Shown one piece after another: positions 46,324 to 58,293 of a DNA stretch of 64,000 nt; the stretch's first letter is position 1; each line of letters opens with the position of its first letter. The translations under genes and the position numbers were made by a program. The notes under the pieces were generated by a model. It was not told the DNA's origin and ran no database searches. It saw only the letters and a program-made list of their open reading frames with translations. This stretch comes from Ophiostoma sp. CBS 140.51 (lineage: Eukaryota > Ascomycota > Sordariomycetes > Ophiostomatales > Ophiostomataceae), in contig JANSLP010000032.1 of NCBI GenBank assembly GCA_029298735.1, positions 124,001 through 188,000 on the forward strand, written 5' to 3'.

Positions 46324-47453
46324 TCAGCTGCGAGCGAGGCTAAGCAGCCCGTTGACAGCACTGCCGCGCATCGCACTGCTTGTCAGCCCGTCCAAATGGC
46401 TCCCGTCCCCGTCGTCTACCAGAAGACGGTTTCCACGTGGCGTGGTCAGCAGGTTGTGCCTCGACGTCCACTTCTTGGTGGGCGAGAGGCGACGAATCTG
46501 GGGAAGTTGTGGCAGGTCACCCTCCTCGTCTTCATCGTCCTCCTCCTCATCACTGCTGCTGGTCTGGCTGACACTCATAGCCTGGTCCCGACCGCGACTG
46601 CCAGGCGCGCCACCCGTACTGGACGATGCAGGACCCCACAGAGCCCACCGCTGTGGCAATGGAGGCTGTTGTCTTGGCTGCGAAGATCCCGCCAGTGACC
46701 CTGCCATGTGCTTCTGTTCCTGCTGCTGCTGGCGCACCCACTCGCTCGCCGACCACTCCCGGTTCTGCTGGCGTTGTTGCAAGGTCGCTGCTGGCACCAC
46801 CCGCAGTTGCTCGAGTGGCACGTCGACCTGGCCAGTCCGCACCTTGTAGCGGGCCAAGCTAAGACGGAGCTTGAGGATTTCAGCTCTCTGTTAGAGGAGA
46901 AAGACCGTATTAGTACTGGCGCGTATTCTTTAATTTATATAAAAAGCTCTTGTTGCTAACGTACCTGTCTCGACTGCTCGCGGGTGAACGCGAGGGTGGG
47001 CCGAGGTACCTCGACATCGGGCTCGGTGATATTGGTGGCCTGGGACGTGTCGACCATAGCGGACAGGTCGAAGACAGAAGACGTGGTGGGGGAAAGCGAA
47101 GGCCGAGAACTGCCGGCAACAATGGCTGCTACTGGTGAAGTAGACGTGGGGACCTGACGAGCCTCCTGCTGTGCTTGCTGCTTGGTATCGCGCGGCAGGC
47201 TGGTTGGCGAGGCATCTATCCTGCTCTCGCTGGCAAGGCACGTCTTCTTCAGAGGAGTAGTCGAGTCGGCAGTTTCGTTGTCGAGCAAGGTCTCGGGCAG
47301 TGTACGCTTCTTGGCAATGGCACTGCTTGGTGGTGAGAGAGGGAGCTTGCTCTCCGAAGCTGCTGGCTTGCCTGCAACAGACATGGGCGAGGCGGACACG
47401 GGCGTGTTTGCGTCGAGGGGTGCCAGGACGCGTCTCTTAATGGGAGATGCCAT
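46324..47453 (-). CDS. WHI5/NRM1-family G1/S transcriptional repressor
   Basis: The gene has two exons, 47453-46965 and 46887-46324, joined by a 77-nt phase-0 intron with donor GTACGT and acceptor ACAG. The product is 350 residues. The ATG at 47453 gives MASPIKRRVLAPLDANTP, a start typical of filamentous-fungal members. The open frame continues upstream without an ATG. The splice creates the GTB motif of the Whi5 domain at about 151-190: RPTLAFTREQSRQ, then RAEILKLRLSLARYKV. This motif binds the SBF/MBF transcription factors. The flanks are disordered, with Ser/Pro and Thr/Pro sites suited to CDK control, a Gln-rich middle and an acidic stretch (SSSDEEEDDEDEEGD). The protein should hold G1/S gene expression in check, either before Start (WHI5-like) or afterwards (NRM1-like). 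The sequence does not distinguish the two. Confidence 0.85.
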
Positions 47454-47537
47454 TGAGGCTGTCAGGGTTATAAATGAGTGCTTTGTAGAGAAAGAAATCA
47501 GGTCGGAACTTTTGAAAAGAAGATCTATCAGCCTCCA

Positions 47538-47543
47538 ACGCGT
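47538..47543. promoter_or_regulatory. ACGCGT (MCB) element upstream of the WHI5/NRM1-type gene
   Basis: ACGCGT is the MluI cell-cycle box bound by MBF. It lies 85 bp upstream of the ATG at 47453. A second copy (47428-47433) is inside the first codons, encoding part of KRRVL. In yeast NRM1 is itself an MBF target; a similar loop here is inference. Confidence 0.45.
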
Positions 47544-48478
47544 CTCGCAGCCCAGAAAGCCAAAACGCTGTAGAGAAACGAGAGGCGGGGCGAGTGAGGG
47601 CGAGCGTGTCACGGCTGGGAAGCGTGGAAGTCGCTCCGTGTAATGTAAATAAAGAGGGTAAAGGGTCGAGGAACGAGAGTAAAGCAATAAGACTTGCCTT
47701 GACGGTGAGTTCTAAGGAGAGTGAGGGGAAAGTATAAAGAGCGTGAGGAAGGAAAAAGAGGAAGAAGAAAGAAGGAGAGCAGGAACGATGGACGACGCCT
47801 CTTGCCGTTGTATATAAAAAGTTACCTGAGTACATGTTAGTCGCGATTCTGCGGGCGTGTTTTGTTTTCTCCACAATACAGGTTTCTTGCATGTTTCTTG
47901 GCCCGGTTCATTCTGGCGCATGGCCGCTGAACGCCCTTGCCTTTAGCGCATATACAGCGCTGGGAGAAATCTACAGCGCCCTACTACAGCGGTTGCGGGC
48001 AGTCGCGACTTCCCGCGTGTTAGTTCGGTCTGTTTGTGCCCTTTTAATTTTGGGGAAGGTGCCCACTGGAAGAGGGGCCCTGGAAACGCCTGGCCTGGTC
48101 CCCAGTCGCGTCTTTTACAGAGGGCAAGGACCACTTGAGAGACGTGTGGCGGCAAGTCCCACCCACCCCAAATCGCCCCTCCATTTAACAGCTTTGGCAG
48201 GGGAAGGAAACAAACAACGCGCCTTGGGGAAAGAGTGACATGGGCACACACCACAACACGAACCTAAAGGACCCCTGGGCTAGCGGGCAGGTGGGCTAGC
48301 TAGGCTAGTCGTGGACGCGCGCGAAGCCGCTAAAAGCTTCGATTGTGATGTTTGGCAGCTCAGGGGATATCTGGGCACTTTTTCCTGAAGAATTCGCTGC
48401 CGAAGCATGGAACTTTGGCCGAGTCTTGACGCGACGTGCCTTTGACGAATAACCTCAGAGATGCACCGCACTCTTTAA

Positions 48479-48580
48479 ATTACGGAGTACACATATAGAT
48501 TTTACCAACATTATGCTGCCATATGGGTTTTATCATCGAGTCTCCAAGATAAAAAAGTACGATATATTAATTACGGAGTA
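48479..48580. repeat. Two direct copies of ATTACGGAGTA
   Basis: The copies lie at 48479-48489 and 48570-48580 in AT-rich noncoding DNA. The inverse word TACTCCGTA occurs at 12311-12319, and a one-mismatch form occurs at 8891-8899. It may be a dispersed intergenic word or the remnant end of a small mobile element. Confidence 0.4.
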
Positions 48581-49366
48581 AATATACGTGAATAAATATA
48601 CGCGAGGAGCAAACCCTTGTAGGACAAGGCTGTTGTTATTTCTGTGTACAGTACAAATAGTATTCTGGCAAAAGACAAAGTCGTATTTTTATTCCTCGTC
48701 TAAAGAGAGGGCTATAGGAGAGCGTGGGCATCATGCCCTATGTGCTGATAAACCACAACGATATCGAACATCGAACACTACAGAGTAAATAAACCAATTG
48801 GTTCATCCATCCCATCCGTTCGGCCCAGGCCACAAAATCAACCGAATGAGGAACCATCTAAACGGCAAGACACGCACGAAACCGCAGACAGCCGACAAGA
48901 GGCTATTCATTGAACAGAGGCATCATAGATCGAACTAGACTAATGGATAACATGGAAATAAAATATTATGAAGGAAAAGACCAAGAATAATAAAGCATGT
49001 TTAAAGCCACTTTAGTGGGCGGGGAATAGAGAAATAGACACAAACGACGACCGCAAGTATAAGCACAGTGACGGTGGATAAAAAAAAGACAGTAAAACGA
49101 ACAAATGCATGCCAGGTCCAGCGCTCCCATATCCCTCCGGTGTGTGTGATTCATAAAACCTTTTTCCACCTCATAGAACCTAAATTGGTCGTCATGTCAT
49201 GGACAATTCGCCAATGCAAAACAGAAACGCAAATAAAAGTAAAAACAAATATTAAGAAAGTAGAATGGCAGAAGAAGCAAAAGCAAAAGCAAAAGAAGAA
49301 AAGGAGCAACACGCAATGGCAATGGTAATGGCGAGGCCGTCTATCATGCGCTGCTGGCATTGCAGC

Positions 49367-52300
49367 CTAAGCCGCACCAAATGAGTACAGAGACGGGTCC
49401 AGCTCAACATTCGTCTTGTTGAACATGGACACCATGTCCGTCTCATCGTCGCCAAATCCACTAGGCCCATCGTTCAGGAACATCTGTGCCAGGTCGGCCG
49501 TGTCGGTCTCGTCAATAGGTTGCATCGAGAACTTCTGCATATCGTCAAGCATAGAGGGGATGATGGTGCCGTCTTCGCTCGTGGTCCACATATCGATGTT
49601 CAGGTCGAGGTTGGTCGACTCCAGGATGTCGCTTGTCGGCTCCGATGCCCAACCGCTGTCAGTCCTCGACTCAGGCGTGTCGTTGGGCGTGATCATGCTG
49701 CGGTAGACACTGAAATCGGCAATCGCGCCCTGGGCAGCAGTGTCTGCAGCGAAGCTAAAGGTGGAGGCCAGATCCTGTGGATCAACGTTGGCAAAGTCCC
49801 ACGCGTCGTTCAAAGATGCAGACGCGAGAAGCACGTCTGTGTCAATACTCGGCGCAGAGCCCTGGAGACCAACATCGGAGGCCTTGGGAGTGGTACCGAG
49901 CCCGTTGCTAGCCGCTCCCTTGCCCGCTGCAGCCTTTCCTCCAGCGCCTGCGTTGCTTGTCTGCCGGTTCATCGATGTCACACGGGACATGGGCGTGGCC
50001 GGTGTCAAGCCCTGCTTGGAAGCTGTCGAGGTCATCGACGGCGCGTTTGTACCCGTGCTTGCACCATTGGCAGTTGTCTTTGCATGACCCTGGGCATCGA
50101 GTCCAAGTGCCTCTGACAGAGCGTCAGTTACAAACTTGAACGGATCCGCAGCGGGCTTCGTGTGCTCCTCTTCAACATGCGTACGACGAGCCTCCTCTGT
50201 AGCAAAGCCAGTCGACTTCATGTCACAGTCGTTCTCCGTGCAGTAGAACAGCGCTTTGGCAGCCTGTTGAGCAGCAGCAGTGGACGTAGACTGGGCCGCA
50301 GCAGCTGCTGCTGCAGCCTTTGCCTCTGATGCTTGCCGGCGCTTGACCTCGGGAGAAGCGCCCTTCGTCGAAGGAGTGGTTGCCGCGGGAGTCTGCGCAG
50401 TGACAGGTGAAGGTGCCGTCACCTGGCTGTTGGTCTTGCGCCGCTTTGTCGTCGGCAAGTGCAGGGTCTCCTGGGTCACGCTCGGCTTTCCGATGTAAGC
50501 AGGCTGGCCGTGGGGCGACGCACCGTGAAGTGGGAACGGAGGCTGTGAGGTTGTCGGCGCCGCTGGCGGCTGGTGGTTTGCCTTGCTGTTCGACCGCTTG
50601 TGCTTTGGCGCGCGCGGTGTCTCCTCTGCTGGAGCCGGGGCAGCAGCAGCAGCCGGCTGAGCTTGTGGGGCGGTGGTGGCAGCCGGAGCGTTACGTCCCT
50701 GCTGCGACTCTTGGAGAGCCATCGCCTGTGCCCCGGCTTGGCCGGCTTGAAGCTGGGTCTGAGTCGCGTGGGCTCGCACAAAGTTCATCGCCTCCTTAGC
50801 CATATCCATCAACAGGTTGCGATGGGACTCAATCTCATCCAGAGTAATAGAGAAATTCTCCTTGCGGCCACTGAGAGTCTCGGAGTTGATGAACTGCTGT
50901 GAAAGGCGGTATCTCTGTGAAATTGTTAGTAAATGCGTGCTGGGTGGAAACGGGTCGAAGATAGGACAAAAAGTAAACTTACAGTCCGGAAGAACTTGCG
51001 AGTGCGGACTTCGTCGCGAGTCGCCATGTAGAAACGACCGAGAGCCCGCCCAACCTTGAAAAGAGGCTCGACGGTCTCGCCAATCTTCTTCCACACCTCA
51101 TCCTTCTCCTCGGGCGTCATGGGAATATCCGGAAACTGCTCCTTCTGTATATCCTGACGCACTTCGGTGCCAATTGCCATCAGGTGCTGCATGGTTTCTG
51201 AACCTGGCTGCAGGGCTGATGCCACAGCTTGTTGGCGCTGGCGAACCATTTCCTGCTGCTCCGGTGTGAGCTTAGCAAACTGCTCTGCAGTCATTGCTGG
51301 CATGCCTGGGCGCTGCTGTTGCTGCTGCGGCTGCGGTGCCTGTTGCTGAACCTGGGGTGGCTGTGGCGGTTGTACCTGAGCGGTAGGGGCAGAAGCAGCA
51401 TTAGACGAGTCGTCCGCTGTGTTGTTGGCGGCAGCATTGGCCCGCTTGCGGTTCGCAGCAGCAGCCCTGTTCTGCTGCGCTTTGGTCTTCGCGGTGGTCG
51501 CAGGGACCGGAGCCGGAGCAGGCTGTTCGGGCGAAGTCTGCGGCGGCGCCGATGCTTGATTGGCAGCACCACCAGCTGTCTTCTGTTGCGTCGCAGGGTT
51601 CGCCATCGGTTGGGTGACGGCGGCAGCAGCCGCGGCTGCAGCCGCGTTCGGGTTATCGAGTTGGTTGCCTTGTTGCTGCATCATAAGGTTGTGTTGCTGC
51701 TGCTGCATCTGGAATTGCTGTTGCAGTTGTTGCTGAAGTTGTTGCTTCGTCTGCTGTTGTTGAAGCTGCTGCTGTTGTTGCTGTTGCTGCTGAAGCTGTT
51801 GCTGCTGCTGGAGTTGAAGCTGCTGCTGCTGAGGCTGCTGTTGCATGGGGTTCTGGAGCTGCTGCTGCAGGAGCTGCTGTTGCTGGTGCAAGTTCAATGA
51901 CTGGCCAGCCCCAGGTTGCTGCTGGGCTTGCTGCTGGGCTTGCTGTGCCTGCTGCTGGGCTTGTTGTGCTTGTTGTGCTTGCTGGGCCTGCTGAGCCTGC
52001 TGAGCCTGCTGGGCCTGTTGAAGAACATTGAGAGGGACTCCATTCTTGGCTTGTTGCTGCATGTAATGCTTCATGATTTGGTCATGCTTCATGCGTGCAC
52101 CAAACTTCCGAACAATTTCCTCAGAGGCATTGGCAAGCTTCGGGTCTCTTGCACGAAGCTGGGCAACTTCTGCGGCAGTGATCGTGAGCATACTGGCGGG
52201 GATGTTTGGCAAGGCACCGGCCATCTGCTGCATGTTGGGACCAGGGCCAACCGGCTTGTTTGCGTTGGGGTTGGCATTCGCATTAGCGGCGGCCGCCACG

Positions 52301-55165
52301 GCTGCGGCGTTGGGCGGTTGCATGCCAGGAGGAACAGGCCGTTGTTGCTGACCACCCTGCTGCTGTTGCTGTTGCTGCTGCTGCGTCCGCTTCTCCACAA
52401 GCTGTCTGAATTGCATCATCTGGAAGTTTGACAGTTGCGCCTTGACTGGGTCTGGCAGGTTGTTCTGTGCAATCCAAATCTTCAGATCACGCCATTTCTT
52501 GACCTCGGGCGGTAGGCTGAACTGGCTAGACACTTGCGTCGGCAGATCCATGCTATCCATAATAGCTTGGTGCTGAGGGCGCATCTGTCTTTGACCCTGG
52601 CCTGGCTGGCCCATGTTCTGTGGCGGCATACCCGTCACTTGTTGAGGGGGGATGCCAAATTGGTTTGCCGGCGCGCCAGGTTGTTGCTGCTGCTGCTGCT
52701 GCACCTGCTGCTGTTGTTGCTGCTGTTGCTGCTGCTGCTGTTGCTGCTGTTGTTGCTGCTGCTGTTGCTGTTGTTGCTGCGGATTAACCTGACCGGGGGC
52801 CATTTGGCCTTGACGGCTTTGCTGCTGCTGCATTTGGCCTGCGGCTGCGGGGTTGTTCTTGGCCATGTTCATCCTCTGCTGTTGCTGTGCCGCCCATCTA
52901 GCCATGAATTCGTTAAGCTTCTCTGGAGGGAGGCTCGAAAATTTCTCCCTCTGTTCAGCCGACATCGAATTGATCATGTTCTGGAAGTTGGGGTTTAAGT
53001 TCGCAGGGATCTGGTTAAACCGGGGGTTAAGCTGTCCCGTAAAGGGTGGGCCGCCCTGAACCATTTGCTGCTGTTGCTGCTGCTGTTGCAAGGTAGCGGC
53101 ATCACCTTGCGTAGTAGCCTGGCGAGCCATGGGCGTGCCCATATTGCCCATTGCTGGACTTTGGCCCATAACACCCCCAGGCTGGCCTTGTAGTTGCTTG
53201 TTGCCCTGCTGTTGCTGTGCCCGTTGTTGCTGGTTCTGCATATTGGCAGCGCCAGAAGGATCAAGGCCCATCTGCTGCATGTTGAAGCCTTGCTGCATTT
53301 GGGGACCGCCACGCTGCGGTTGGCTGGCACCTTGCTGTGTGTTTGGACGCCCTTGGTTACCAGCCATACCGCTAGTATTGTTCGGCCCACCTTGAGCACC
53401 AGCCATTGGTGGCTGGGGCGTGGCATTGCGGCCAGCCTGTGTGCTTGCGGGGACAACAACCTGACCAGCCTCCTGGGCGAGGAGTGCAGCCTTGTGCTCG
53501 TTCATGATGCTTTCCATGTTAGCACCAAAAGGATATTGCCCATTGACTTGTGCACCCGGGCCAGCGGCACCAGCTACCAGGCCACCGCCTTGAGCAGGGC
53601 CACTGACACCCATCAAGTTGCCGTTCATGACCCCTGCAGCCATGGCGTTTTGCTGCTGCTGTTGCTGCTGAAGTGCTTGTTGTTGAAGCTGCTGCATCGG
53701 GGTCTGGCCGCCTGGCATATTAGCGTTGGGCACGCCTGGCTGGCCTCGTAAAGTGGTGGCCTTTTGTGTCAGGACACTAAGCGCCTGAAGCTGGAACATG
53801 TGCATCAGAACATCCTTTCCGCTCCTCTGAAGATTCTGAATGGTCTGAGGGCTGACGCGGTTCTGCATGCTGGCCAACAGATTTCTCTTGGTGTTGTCGT
53901 CCGCACTCATATAAAGGCGGTTCGCAAATTCGTTGACCTTTTGGCGGTCTTGTTCGGTCAGTTTCGAGAGATCCATTCCGGTTTGCCGTACTTGGTTCAT
54001 GTTCTGCATGTTCTGTTGTTGCTGTTGCTGCTGCTGCTGCTGCTGATTTGGTGCCATTTGCATGCCAACTCCATTTTGGCCCATAAGACCACCCGCACCC
54101 ATCTGTTGTGGTGTCTGTTGGGGAATCGGAGATGCTTGCATGGGGTGTTGCAAGTGTTGGAAGCTTTGAGGGTTTTGGCCAAAGGCCCGAAGCTGAGGGT
54201 TCATCAGAAGCTGCTGTTGTAATTGTTGCTGCTGCGCCGCCTGCTGCTGTGCTGCTTGCTGTTGGAAAAGCGCCTGTTGCTGTAGCTGCTGGTTGTTCAT
54301 ATCGTTCCGGATATTCTGTTCGTTGGACTGGCGCTTGGCAAATTGCTCCTGGATTTTTGTCGTCATCTGCTTCTCATACATTGCCTTGTCACAATGTCAG
54401 TTGCCATGCTGTGGCTAGTAGGGAAGGGATGAAAGTGAAAGGGGCATTGAAACTAACTCTGTCTGGCATCTCCAGGTAGGCCTTCCGCTCGAAGTCGACG
54501 CCTGCTTGCAAAGCCTTTTGCCAATCGATACCCGGGTTTGCAAGGATGATGTTTGTGACCCTATCGAATAGTATTGAGGTTAGAGAAAGTTCGAGCAGAA
54601 AAGTAAGACGTAGTTGAGCTTGGTATTGGCCGCAGAAATGCGCGGAAGACGGGAAAACCAAGCAGGTGTCGATAAAGTGAGGGAGGAATGAAGAATGCCC
54701 ATAGGCACGAAAAAAACTGGGATACGTGAGAGCGAAGAAAATGAGTGGAGGCCCATGCTTTTCGTGAGGTCCTGGAAAGTAGCGGGGATCACCAGGTAGG
54801 TGCGGAGTACAGGGTGCCCGAACGAACGCAAAGAACTAGGCCGCGCAAAAACAAAAGTGTACGATAATCGGTACAAACAATGGTGAAACAGAGAAGGAAA
54901 GAAAATGAAAAAGAAGGAAAAGAAAGAAAAAAGATACCAGAAAAATCGGGTAGCAATCAAAAGAGACAACTCACAGATTCACAGTCTTGCCCATCCGCTC
55001 AGTTAGCTGTACACCGGATCGCCATCCGTTGACAACGGGTGTGTTCGCCACCAGCTGTTGGTAGACAATCGCCATAAGATGGTTGGGAATGCCATTCCTC
55101 CGCTGCTGAGCCTGCTGCTGGAGCGGCATCGCCATCTGCTGCTGCATGTTAAGATTGGCGGCCAT
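49367..55165 (-). CDS. MED15: Mediator tail subunit MED15 (GAL11)
   Basis: The gene has four exons: 55165-54975, 54560-54458, 54384-50983 and 50914-49367. Introns of 414, 73 and 68 nt join in frame to give 1747 residues. The first ATG is at 55165 (MAANLNMQQQM). The KIX domain at about 23-98 spans exons 1-2: NGIPNHLMAIVYQQLVANTP, GWRSGVQLTERMGKTVNL, VTNIILANPGIDWQKALQAG. It is the activator-binding domain of the Mediator tail. A Gln-rich region of more than 900 residues follows, with one run of about 30 Gln encoded near 52680-52785 by mixed CAG/CAA codons. The C-terminal part holds a conserved helical block (FPDIPMTPEEKDEVWKKIGE to RYRLSQQFINSETLSGRKEN) and an acidic end. MED15 links DNA-bound activators to RNA polymerase II. 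It is longer than yeast GAL11 (about 1080 residues), mainly through the Gln regions. Confidence 0.93.
52680..52790. repeat. CAG/CAA repeat encoding polyglutamine in MED15
   Basis: On the plus strand this reads as mixed TGC/TTG triplets (CTG/TTG). It encodes about 30 Gln in a row and then a second shorter run. The mix of CAG and CAA should make it more stable than a pure CAG tract. Similar shorter runs are scattered from 51.3 to 54.3 kb. Confidence 0.8.
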
Positions 55166-58100
55166 GGCCGCAGAGTCTAAGGCGGTGGACAAGCACGCCT
55201 TGGTCTATGAGGGCGAAAGTCGGGATGTTGTAGGAGTAGGAAGGATGGCGGCAAAGGCGGTGCGATGCTGCCTGTCTCGAAAGGTTTGTTGTTTAGAGGT
55301 ATCGCGAAGTACTATCGCTCGTCGTTTAAAAGAAGGCCGGACACACGAGAAAGTCGGCGGGGGAACAGTTCGCGTTATTGCTGCTATCTCGACATACGAG
55401 GCGGTGGAGTGGAAGATCGCCGGGCTGTTCGCAGTTCGCGTCGCTTGCAACAAAAGTCGCAGAAGCCGAAGAAGAAAGAGGCGGAGTGATGAGGAGAAAA
55501 AAGTGCGAACAACGTTCAGGCAAGCTGTGTGGAGGAAGTTGCGTCGGCCTCAAAGCTGCACAAGCCACGAAGAGACCATTCGCTGGCGACAAAGTGCTGA
55601 ATCGATTGGGCGTGAGAAGAAGCGACCATGCTCTGGTCCAGTTCGAAGGATAGCGGTGAGAAAACAAGGCGAGAACAGTGCGATTCCTTGTGGCGGCAGG
55701 GCCTTCGTCAAGGCAACCGTTGATCGTTTGTATCGTCGAGCGGAAGTTGTCCGGGCGTACACGAGAAAAGGCAGGTCGAGTATTGTCAAACGGCGGAAAG
55801 CGAATTAGGCGGATGGGGTCGTAGTCGCGTAGATATTCGGTAAACAATAGAAATAGAAGTCCAGACAAGATAGAAAAAGAAACGAAATAGGGTATATTCG
55901 GAAGAGGACCAAGACTTTCGAGAAGCGGTGGGAAAAAGAAGCGCGGCGCAACGAACCCGGTCAGAGGGTCACGACAGAGAAGAGAGAGGAGAAAAGAGGA
56001 GGACGAAGGTTGGCGCCGGGCTGGAATTCGTACACACACGCTTGCAGCGGGAGTCGATCGCGGTCGTAGACGCGGTGGTCGGTGGTCGATGAGGCGAGAG
56101 AGGAGGAGGAGAAAAAAGACAGGGAGAGAGTCGGGGGACAGAAGAAAGAGTGACGAAGGAGAAGAGAAAGAAGATGCGGTCCCGACAAGGAAAGAGGGAA
56201 AAAGAGGTTAGAGGTTTGTGTGAGAAAGGGAAAGAGCGAGAGACGAAGAGGAAGAGTGCAGGTCAGGGAGGGAAGAAAACCGGGGGTGGAGAGAAGGGAA
56301 AGGGAAAAAGGAAGGGGCAAGGGGCATGGGCAGCCTCCGTCACAGCGCTGAGGGACGAGAAGGGGGGGTGTACGAAGTGCCAATTGGCGGGCCAAGTCTG
56401 CTGAGCCAGGAAAAAGGGTTTTTGGTGCGGGAAGCAACAGAGTGGAGGGAGAAGATGGGCGAGCAGCAGTGGAGGAAGGGGCGACAGAGGAAGAGAGCAT
56501 CAGGGAAAGAGCGACGAGACCGCCAAAAGCTAGAGGACAGGTTCGACAGGGAAAGAGCGACCCAGGCGCCAGCCAGGGCCATTTTGGGTCCCGTCCAAGG
56601 CTTGTCCAGCGTAAAAATGAGGCCAAGCCGGTGCGCGTGGTCAGCGCCAGCGGACGGGTGATGGGGCGGCGGAGGATGCACGTGTGGCAGGGAGAGTGCA
56701 TTAGCAGACATTGAGCAGTCTGAGAGTGAGAACCAGGCCGCCTGCTGCGGATTGGAGAGAGGCAGAGGGAAAAAAAAAGAGGGGGGTGGCAGTGGAGAGG
56801 GCCAGCTGTGACTAGTGTCCCCTAAAATGCGTGCTGGGCAAGGCCCGTCCAGCTCTGTGGTGCGCAACGGTCTTGAGGTCTAGAGCGTACTGGTGCTGGA
56901 GTTGGAAGATCACTGAGGGAAAGAGCAGCAACGGCGGGCGGAAAGAGCCAACGAGCTCCCGCTCATTCTGGGTCACAGCGGAGGGGGCCAAAACCTGAGA
57001 CTTGCGACCTGAAGCTGGGCTCAGTGCACGGAGCAAGTATCCTCAAAGTACCTTTTTCTGGCGCACGGGGTACTTTTGATTCTGAGGGTGCGCACTACGC
57101 CAAATACACTTCACTCCCAACAACAGATTCGCGCTCATGGAGATATTCGGTGGACAACATGGTCTGTATTTGAATGGTAGTTATCGAGCAGAGTGTATCT
57201 TACGACCTGTCCACTGTCATTCATCGTAAAGACTTGCGTACACGTAATAGAAGAATTCGCTCGATATATGTAAATAAAATAATCCCTTTTGTGAGAGAGA
57301 TAAGGAGACAGCCAGGCCAACAGGGATACTTTCTAATGTTAACCTCGACGCCCATGCTTCAACGCCCAGAGACTAAATTTTGTGCCTTACTAGATCTTAC
57401 TGATCAGGCATGATACGGGTGAGGGAGGCAGAGGGCAGTGTGTCCTATGTCTAGAAAAAGATACGGCAAAGATAGATACACCAAAAAGGGTCTCCGGCAC
57501 TGGACTTAGGAGAACAAAGGGCGGCTCCTCGAACAATATTTTCTTGGGTAAGCGGTAGACGACTGAGATGTGAAAAGCTGCTTCTTTGATCCTCATCGTC
57601 TTTCCACCAGCACGCATGTGTGCTGTGCAGTCGTGCAGTTGAGCAGTTGTGTGAGAAAGACAGGGTCTGCCGCCGCGACTAGACCAGGACAAGATTTACT
57701 CGCTGGCGCCGATACTTTCGAGGTACCTCACCACTAGCTCGCCCGTCCGCTCCCAGACCAGGGACCCACACCACCCACACCAAAATACACAACACACGCA
57801 CAGCACCGTCCCACACCAGACAGGATTGCCCACCCCTCCCCTGCTCTCTCTCTCTCTCTTCATCTGTTCGCCAGACGAATTCAGTCTCTCAATCTGCTCC
57901 TCACAGAAAGACGCAGGACAAAAGATGAAAAAGACGATGCAGAGACGCCTTCTCTCATTCTCTTCCTCCCCCATTGCGTGCCCCTGGCTCCCTGCCCGTT
58001 GACTGTTGTCCATTTTGCGTTACTGTGCAGGGACGAATGCGACAGGGGTGCGGCTTCCAAGAGTACATCCACTACGCAGGGCGCAGAAGCAGAATGTCTG

Positions 58101-58268
58101 TCTGCATGTGTGCATGTTAGCAGAAAGGCGAGGAAACGAAAATGACAGAAGATGGTCAGTCAGGAGATACCAGACGAGAATCCAGAAGCCTTACAACAGA
58201 ATCGGTAGTACCAATGTCTCCTTTTTATTATTGGCCCGGATTCGCTGGGCAAGATAGAATGAGAGAAA

Positions 58269-58293
58269 CTGGCTCGACTGGCTCGACTGGCTC
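58269..58293. repeat. 9-bp tandem repeat CTGGCTCGA, about 2.7 copies
   Basis: There are two perfect copies and a partial third, CTGGCTC, followed by TGA. They are noncoding. Confidence 0.65.

Larger units (their letters stand above)
47454..49366. other. Promoter of the WHI5/NRM1-type gene and 3' flank of MED15
   Basis: The left 450 bp is the likely leader and promoter of the WHI5/NRM1-type gene and contains an ACGCGT element. From 48.4 kb the sequence is AT-rich and holds two ATTACGGAGTA words. No coding frame is supported. Confidence 0.5.

Noticed and set aside
51229..53751. Leu-rich frames on the plus strand opposite MED15
   Set aside because: They are poly-Leu readings of the complement of CAG/CAA repeats.
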